Positions 57,841 through 64,000 of a stretch of 64,000 nucleotides of DNA are shown here, one piece after another. This DNA is from Laburnicola sp. R22_1. Taxonomy: Eukaryota; Ascomycota; Dothideomycetes; Pleosporales; Didymosphaeriaceae. Location: the NCBI GenBank assembly GCA_014281115.1, contig JACONQ010000003.1:2542001-2606000 (forward strand). Direction: 5' to 3'. Numbering within the stretch: position 1 is the stretch's first letter; each line of letters starts with the position of its first letter. Both the position numbers and the translations under genes were made by a program. The notes beneath the pieces are model-generated. The model was not told where the DNA came from and made no database searches. It was given only the letters and a program-made list of their open reading frames with translations.

Positions 57841-60239
57841 TAGTTCTATAGACTACCTACTAAGCCACAGATGCTGGCGGGCGCGACAATAACCTGGGAC
57901 AGCTCCTCTAGTGTCGACTCTGTCTGAGCTCCTAGCAGGGGTGCCTCTCATCCTAACATCTTGCCACACGAGGCAACCTCCCCTACACTCTCCTACTCTC
58001 CTTACCTCTTCTTACTGTCTACACAATCCTTACCTTTCCTATACTAGTTTTACGCTAAGGTCTTGGCACTTTTTAATATAGCTTTAGGGCAGCCGAAGCT
58101 GCCCCTACTTTGGATTGTTATATGTATAATAGCTACACCCCAACATCTCAGCCTATAGGCATGAAGACACGGATTCAGCCCCCGCACGGAGGGGGGCAGA
58201 CTCTTACGAGCCGCTGCAAGAGACGGCAATAGCTTATAGCATGAATCGCCTTTACCATCTGGCTGGCCCCAGATGGCTACTCGGCGCGTCCTCATGCCCC
58301 ATGGGAGGCTAGAACCTAGGTTCCTGGACGTTAATCAATACTACTACTACTACTACTACTATATAGAAAGACTTTAGAAGATGCTTACTAACGCTGGCTA
58401 TAAAGTAGATGCCACTGTACTAAACAAAATTCAGAAGTTTTGCCACTACTATTAATCGCACAGATAAGCCCTGCGTCGCTTTAAGTTTACTATTAAGGAT
58501 GACACCCACTTTAACTATAAGATTATTATTAATGTTGTACGCATTAGAACTAGAGACGCACTATATATTATAGATGCAGACACATTATTTTAAGCTGCAA
58601 TCTTCTTAAAATTAATATCCGCACAAGATGTGTGGAAAGCCCTCTATAGATACTAGATTAATGTCTACCAAGGTCCACCTAACTACATTGTAAATAACCC
58701 AGGTACAAATTTTGTATTAGATAAGTTTAGGAACCGCGCGAAGATTATTGGCGCAACCTACAGGCAGATGCCTATAGAAGCACATTAGGCAATAGGGAAG
58801 GTTGAGCGTTTGCACGCACCCCTCCGCAGAGCCTTTAACATTCTTAAGGCTAAACTAGGAGATTGTATAGATGAGGAGGACATCCTCTAGATGGCTGTTA
58901 AAGCTATCAATAACACTACAGGCCCAGATGGCCTCGTACCTACACTGCTAGTCTTTGGCGCATATCCTAGGATTAGCATAGATTCTCCCCTATCGCCCAA
59001 CATTATCGCACGTACAAATGCTGTACGAAAGGCGATGAAGATATTGCAGAAGGAGAGGGACAAGACTAACATTAATTGTGCGCTAAACACCCGCAATAGT
59101 CTGTCAGCAGCGCACAAAGTCCTTAAGCTCCCACTTAGATCTAAGGTTATGGTCTAAAGAGAGAAAGGTAGATGGACAGGCCCGTACAAGATCAAGGGCA
59201 TTGAGGACAGAGATGTAATCCTTAACCTAGAGAATAGTCTAGTGAAGTTTCGCTGTACGCAAGTTAAGCCATACTATTGCGAAGAATATCACACTTTCCC
59301 ACTATTACATAAAGCAGATAATACTGTCCCCGTGCAAAGAGATCCTCTAGAGAAGAGGAGGAGAGGCCGCCCAAGAAAGGATGCTGCATTCCTTTCCTAA
59401 AAAGAGACAAGCAATTAGGAACTGTCTCTAAAGCTCTGTGCGGAAGGTACAATCACAACACCTAGAGCACCTTCTAAAGAGTTAGACCGCACAGAGATAA
59501 ACGCTCTAATCGCTAATGGCACATTTGAGATTCTTCTCTTTGACCAATCCAAGCATAAGGGCAGAATCTTCAACCTCCGCCTTGTACGAGAAGTTAAGGG
59601 CAAGACTACTCAACTATACAAGAAATCCCGCCTTGTGTTTGCTGGCTACTCTAATGAGGAGAAGAACAAAATCCTTACCTAATCACCCACCATCTAAAGA
59701 ATAAGCCAGCGCCTACTCCTTGCATTAGGTGCAAGCCTTTAGGCAACGTACAGAATGCATTTTAAACTGCGAGACATCACTTAGGCCTACATTTAGTCCA
59801 CTAACAAACTAAACCGCATACTCTATACTAGACCACCTAAGGAACTGCGCACAAACTTTCCGCAAGACACAATCTTCCGCATCGTACAACCACTCTATAG
59901 TGCAGCTAAATCAGGTCTTTACTAGTTTAAGACCTACCACAACCACTATAAAGAGAAACTTAGCATAACAACTTCGTCGTACAACCCATATCTGCTCATC
60001 ACTAATAAAGGAGAGCACACCTTTGGGATCACTAGCCTTTAGACAGATGATACTCTCAGCATTATCAATAAGAACTTCGCACAAAGAGAAGAAAAAGAGC
60101 TAAAGAAAGCAGCCTTCTATGCAAAGGACAAGACTATCCTTACTAAGGACCAACCCATTAAGTTCAATGGTGGAAGAATTCAGCTCATACATAACGCTGT
60201 GGTTCTTACACAGAAAGGCCAAGTAAAGGGCCTTCGCAC

Positions 60240-60399
60240 CAGCGTTAACAACGTACCATAGCGAGTACGGCTGCAAGTACGGCCGAGCCATGCACAGTGT
60301 ATAGAGTGCGCTTTCAACCTTGAAATTAGCCAACATACAATCTGTGCACAGCTCGGCCGTACTTGCGGCCGTACTCGCTACGGTACGTTATCAACGCTG
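60240..60399. mobile_element. 160-bp hAT-type MITE with 49-bp TIRs
   Basis: Both ends start CAGCGTTRAYAACGTACC and match over 49 bp with four differences, all transitions (left 60240-60288, right 60351-60399). The 8-bp duplication CTTCGCAC flanks it (60232-60239 and 60400-60407). CAG termini and 8-bp duplications are hallmarks of the hAT superfamily. With no coding capacity it must be non-autonomous. Excision in silico restores the copia reading frame. Confidence 0.93.
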
Positions 60400-61203
60400 C
60401 TTCGCACAATTAACCCTAAAGACAAGGGTGCCGCTCAGAAGTATGTAGAGCAGCATGCGAGAGGCGCCTACATCGCATCTATATGCCAACCAGAAGCCGC
60501 ATTTAATTTGTCTGTTGCCGCTCAGACTATATCACCCTCGCACAAAGACATTAAGGCATTAAACGCACAAATCCAATGGCAGATTAACAACAGTGAGCGC
60601 AGTCTCACCTTCATACCATTGGATCTTCAACGCGCGAAGCTGTTCATCTTCACTAATGGCTCATTTGCCAACAACAAGGACCTAAGCTCACAGCTAGAAT
60701 TCCTAATCGCTCTAGGCAATGAGCATCGTACAGGTAATGGCGACAACTTCAAGATCCTGGCAAATATCGTACACTGGAATTCAACCAAGTGCAAGAGAGT
60801 AACAAGGAGCGTTCTTGCCAGTAAGCTGTACAGTATAGTAGGAGGGTTTAACAATGCTATTGCTATCAGCACAACCCTCCAGAAGATCGTACGCACGCTC
60901 AGTCTACCGCCAATTCCTGTGGTTGTCTGTACAGATTCAAAGTCTCTCTATGACTGCCTTGTACGACTAGGAACCACCAATAAGAAGCGCCTTATAATTA
61001 ACATTATGTCACTCCGCGAATTGTATAAGCACCGCAAGATCTCTAAGATCAGATAGATTAATAAGAATGACAACCCTGCTAATGCCTATACAAAGAAGGC
61101 CCCAAACTAGGCTCTAGAGTCCTTAATCTCTAGCAACACCTTAACAATCACTGTTAAAGCATTAGTGGATCGCCTCGAGCCCGCCCGCGCGAGCTCTTCC
61201 TAG

Positions 61204-62566
61204 CCTCCACACAGAACTATTTCCTTATTATTTATTTATTCTTTCGCACAATACATTTATTTAATTCTTTCCGCACGCACGCATTACTTAAAAATGCGCT
61301 TTTTTTTTCTATCTATTTATTCGCACAGAAAGAGAAGAGACACAGCACACATTTATTTAGAGAAGAGTTTTTTATTTTAGTACTTATAGACAATGTCCAG
61401 AAGTGTCTATCCTACCATCCAGCCCTATCCCGTGCAATAATCGCACCTAGCACCATGGCTCTGCCACACGCAAGAACTGCACAATCCCACCTAGAAGTTT
61501 GCCACCATACAACACTTAGTAAAGGGCCCAGGGCCAGAGTTACCGCCACAGCAGTAAGCGCACACAGTGCCCCTAAGGACACCGCGCAACTGGACAAGGA
61601 GCGCGCAAAAGTAGCCCTCGCGCCAAATAAGCTTAGCAACCCACAGACGCAGGTCTATACTAGCTGCAAGAATAACATTAATATTGTGCGAAGGCAGATA
61701 GGCGACACGCAACTCCTTAGCCTATTTTCTATAGTTAGCATCTATACGAAAGCAAAGAATGGAGAAACTTACATTAATGGAGATGCCCTAGATAAACGTA
61801 CAGTTCGCCTAGGAACTAGTTAGGAGAGTAATGCGCATTCTTTCGCTTGGAAGAGCCACTACAGTGGCATTAAAGCCAGGGAGGCCTAGCTAGTTAAGAC
61901 CTGCTAGTACAAGCGCCATTGTCTACACCAAGTTAGCATCGTATAGAGACAAGATATTATACAACAAGGGACACAATTTAGCACCGTACAAAATAGGGAA
62001 TTAGCTTAACAAAAAGAGAAAAGAGCTAGGGAGAAGGGACACGTATAGAGAGATGTTCGAAGTGGAGGATAAGAGAGAGAAGGACAGAGGGAGGAAAGCC
62101 CACCTTATATGCCTCTCCCTTCTATCCAGAGCCTTAATTCCTACCCCTTGTTGGCGTTTGTCTTCCCCTCATCCAACGTTGCACGATTGCCCAACATCGC
62201 TGCCTGAATAGATAAGACAACTAGGTCCACCTATTGTACGAGGAACAAACTAAGCAAAAGAACTCTATACAAACAACATATTGTCGCCGTAATTTTGTTA
62301 TTAACTACGCAATCTTACCCTTAACCGCTATTGGCCAGACCGCTACTCTACCACTAATAAGCCTAATCGCGCCTTTGACAAATGGCAGCAAAGTATAATA
62401 AATAGTTACTTAATAGAATCTTCCTATTAACTAGAGCAAACTAGCCAGAGCAGGAGGCGTACGGACAGGGGATTAATAAATAGACAGGGTGAATATTAGC
62501 AAGTAGATAGTTTGTGCGGAGGAAGGGAAAACCACTAACAGCAACCTTAAAACAAAAAGTTGCCAG
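61204..62566 (+). other. Copia 3' internal region, mostly non-coding
   Basis: This is an unusually long stretch between the end of RNase H and the 3' LTR. It starts with T-rich sequence (TTATTTATTTATTC, T9 run near 61313), then an open frame at 61455-61823, then sequence without recognisable protein. The purine-rich GGAGGAAGGGAAAA lies near 62518. Confidence 0.6.
61455..61823 (+). CDS. Hypothetical 122-aa ORF downstream of copia pol
   Basis: The open frame runs from an ATG in a good context (ACCATGG) to a TAG, in sense orientation, in a different frame from gag-pol. The product begins MALPHARTAQSHLEVCHH and is basic in its first 60 residues; I recognise no domain. It is uninterrupted, whereas gag-pol around it carries many stops, but at this length an open frame in a C-rich stretch could be chance. 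It might be an accessory ORF of this family or a captured fragment. Confidence 0.3.
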   Translation: MALPHARTAQSHLEVCHHTTLSKGPRARVTATAVSAHSAPKDTAQLDKERAKVALAPNKLSNPQTQVYTSCKNNINIVRRQIGDTQLLSLFSIVSIYTKAKNGETYINGDALDKRTVRLGTS

Positions 62567-62854
62567 TGTCCGTACACCGTACGGGCAAGGGCACCTGAGG
62601 GTGTTAAGGTTTCAATATTGCCGCACGATGGCATTATATAGGGATCACGTGATGCCCGTGCGCCGCGGCCCGTGCGCCGCAGAATCTTCTCCTTTCCATC
62701 CGCACCCTCTCTAGAGACAAGCAATTAATACTAAGTCGTTCTGTTATGTTATTTCCTTTCCTCGTACGATCGCCCCGTACACCCTCCACGCTTGCCAGTA
62801 TAGAGGATTAGAATGCGATGTCTATACAGCTAGCTGTAGAGTACCCATTTAACA
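62567..62854 (+). repeat. 3' LTR of the copia element
   Basis: Starts TGTCCGTACACCGTACGG and ends CATTTAACA, followed by the duplicate CTAGT. It is the less mutated of the two LTRs. Confidence 0.93.
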
Positions 62855-63689
62855 CTAGTAGTAATAATAATAAAATAATAATAAAATAATAATAATATAA
62901 TAATATAAACTAAGTTCTTTAAAAGAATAGGTAATAAAAAAATAAAAGGAGTGTGTGTATAGCAATATAACGCAAAGTAACCTAAGGGCAATTACTATTA
63001 TCTATAATAAGATACAAATAATAAACTATTATATTACTATATAATATTTATAATTAAAATTTTTATTAAAGATATTGCTAATATAAATGCTAGAATAAAC
63101 AAAGTTATATATTTACTAGAGATAATAAAGATTGTTAAGGCTATCTATTATAATAAATATAGCTATTCTAATAAGAAAGTAGCTACTCTTTAGAATAAAG
63201 TAAATAGGTAGACTATGTAAGCTATCTTATCTAATAATAGTAATACTACTATTACACAACTAGATAGTAAAGAGAACTAGCCTACCTATCTAGCAACAAA
63301 TAGTAAACTGCGCTTAGCCTAGGATAGCTAATCTAATAAGTCTAAAATAGAGACTGCTACTTATCTCCTCTAATATATAATAATATTATAGGAGTCTAGA
63401 AGAACTTTATCTACTATAACACTAACTTTCTCTCTCTACCCTACTAGTTTTATAATAAATAATAACTATAAATATAATTATTATCTACTACTAAGCTATT
63501 AGTTTAGTAGTAAATTAAGTTAAAAAGATCTATACCCCTAGTAAATAGTTCTAGTATAGTATAATAATAATAGTATAAGTCTATATTATTTTGCGTAGTT
63601 AAAACTCTAGTTCTTATAGTAAGTCTACGCTATTAAGAACCTAATAATATAGTAGTATAGCTAATAAGATTATCTTATATATTATTATA
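62855..63689. other. A+T-rich flank right of the LTR retrotransposon
   Basis: After the CTAGT duplicate comes a (TAA)n-type stretch (about 62859-62910) and then TA-rich decayed sequence. A coding-like stretch at about 63080-63300 cannot be assigned. Confidence 0.6.
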
Positions 63690-64000
63690 TAATACTATAT
63701 TCTATTAGTAGCCCGGACAGATTAGTCCGCCGGACAGTTTTTGCCAAGACTACAACACTTTACTATAAATTATAATGTCTTAATAATACGACGCGTTATT
63801 ATCTAATTAAGAAGGCAGAATTAAGCTTGCCCTTTACGCCTACTAGAATAAGCAAATTTTAAGCCTGCGACGCGCTGCTGCAGTATACAATATCCCAAAG
63901 TCTATACTAAGTAATTAAATTAACAGAATTACCGCCTAAGCAGATACATAATTAGGCATGGCAAAGCTTACTATAACTAAAGAGCAGACGCTTATATAGT
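63690..64000 (+). mobile_element. Second copy of element I, cut by the window end
   Basis: It starts with TTCTATTAGTAGCCCGGACA and follows the first ~300 bp of element I (22824 onward) at high identity, differing mainly by transitions (CCCGAATAG versus CCCGGACAG). Same orientation. Only the TIR, leader and N-terminal transposase region are inside the window. Confidence 0.92.

Larger units (their letters stand above)
52140..58358 (+). mobile_element. Tad1-like LINE inserted in the copia integrase region
   Basis: The insertion is flanked by the 15-bp duplication CTATATAGAAAGACT (52125-52139 and 58359-58373). It ends in a (CTA)n tail (58341-58358), usual for this LINE group. Two coding regions follow on the plus strand: ORF1 with Cys/His knuckles and ORF2 with endonuclease, RT and RNase H. 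Removing it rejoins the copia frame at GYPYIERL. Length of 6.2 kb suggests a full-length insertion. Confidence 0.92.
49828..61203 (+). pseudogene. Copia gag-pol polyprotein pseudogene (interrupted)
   Basis: ATG 49828 opens gag. Gag-like sequence includes DIFTSRAAQYYL and a zinc-knuckle KKCFVCYKEGY...SSNHPRDER (about 51350-51400). Protease DTGAV is at 51718. The integrase zinc region is split by the LINE. The catalytic core at 58510-58830 reads FNYKIIINVVRI and PNYIVNNPGTNF, both with Asn where the family has catalytic Asp, and GKVERLH with Glu retained. RT: LRDIT.AYI.STNKL and LQTDDTL-like DD near 60045. RNase H: LFIFTNGSFANN (Asp to Asn) and VVCTDSKSLYDCL. gag, protease, integrase and RNase H lie in one frame even across the insertions, because both insertions plus duplications are multiples of three (6,234 and 168 bp). 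Many TAG/TAA stops make it inactive. Confidence 0.88.
48931..62854 (+). mobile_element. Ty1/copia-type LTR retrotransposon with nested LINE and MITE
   Basis: Two 288-bp direct LTRs (48931-49218; 62567-62854), both TG...CA, are flanked by the 5-bp duplication CTAGT (48926-48930 and 62855-62859). The internal order gag, protease, integrase, reverse transcriptase, RNase H on the plus strand defines Ty1/copia. Subtracting the LINE (52140-58358 plus a 15-bp duplication) and MITE (60240-60399 plus an 8-bp duplication) leaves an element of about 7.5 kb. A purine run GGAGGAAGGGAAAA (about 62518-62531) could be a polypurine tract but lies 35 bp upstream of the LTR; no primer-binding site was recognised. 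Confidence 0.92.

Noticed and set aside
58050..58295. 81-codon minus-strand open frame
   Set aside because: It lies within the 3' region of the LINE on the antisense strand, with no motif.
60508..61056. 182-codon open frame as a stand-alone host gene
   Set aside because: It is the RNase H part of the copia gag-pol, in the same frame as gag and integrase.

Overview
The window looks like a filamentous ascomycete (Pezizomycotina) chromosome segment. The evidence is short GT-AG introns of about 47-71 bp, fungal secondary-metabolism families, and long A+T-rich tracts in which CAA, CAG and TGG codons of transposon genes have become stops. That is the pattern left by repeat-induced point mutation (RIP, C-to-T at CpA). 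A Dothideomycete is plausible but the sequence alone does not prove it.

Region 1 (about 0.7-12.1 kb) is a gene island between A+T-rich tracts. It holds what looks like the remnant of a secondary-metabolite cluster: a truncated acyltransferase pseudogene (-), a cytochrome P450 lacking its heme-binding half (+), a truncated highly reducing polyketide synthase (-) joined tail-to-tail to the P450, a class I glutamine amidotransferase pseudogene (+), an apparently intact MFS transporter (+, 3 exons) and an apparently intact 2OG-Fe(II) oxygenase (-, 2 exons). A GC-rich tRNA-like, possibly SINE-derived, block sits at the island's right edge.

Region 2 (about 12.1-22.8 kb) is decayed A+T-rich sequence with no readable gene, minisatellites, and fragments resembling ends of a Tc1-like element.

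Region 3 (22.8-39.7 kb) is a transposon graveyard. A Fot1/pogo-type element (I) is followed by two inverted copies of a second Fot1-like family (A and B). B is split by two insertions, D and F. D's own left terminal repeat is split at one TA dinucleotide by two more elements, C and E. All joints carry TA duplications. Removing the insertions gives B a length of about 1.87 kb, matching A. RIP-like decay is heavy left of about 32.8 kb and light to the right, so single elements are half destroyed and half preserved. A Tc1/mariner relic (G) follows.

Region 4 (39.7-48.9 kb) is decayed DNA, possibly a hAT-like relic, interrupted by a pogo-like element (H) with long, well-preserved inverted repeats.

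Region 5 (48.9-62.9 kb) is a Ty1/copia-type LTR retrotransposon with two 288-bp LTRs and a 5-bp target duplication. A Tad-like LINE (15-bp duplication) sits in its integrase region and a 160-bp hAT-type MITE (8-bp duplication, 49-bp inverted repeats) in its RT/RNase H region. The window ends inside a second copy of element I (63.69 kb onward). Nothing in the repeat regions appears able to encode a functional protein. The two plausible working host genes are the MFS transporter and the 2OG oxygenase.
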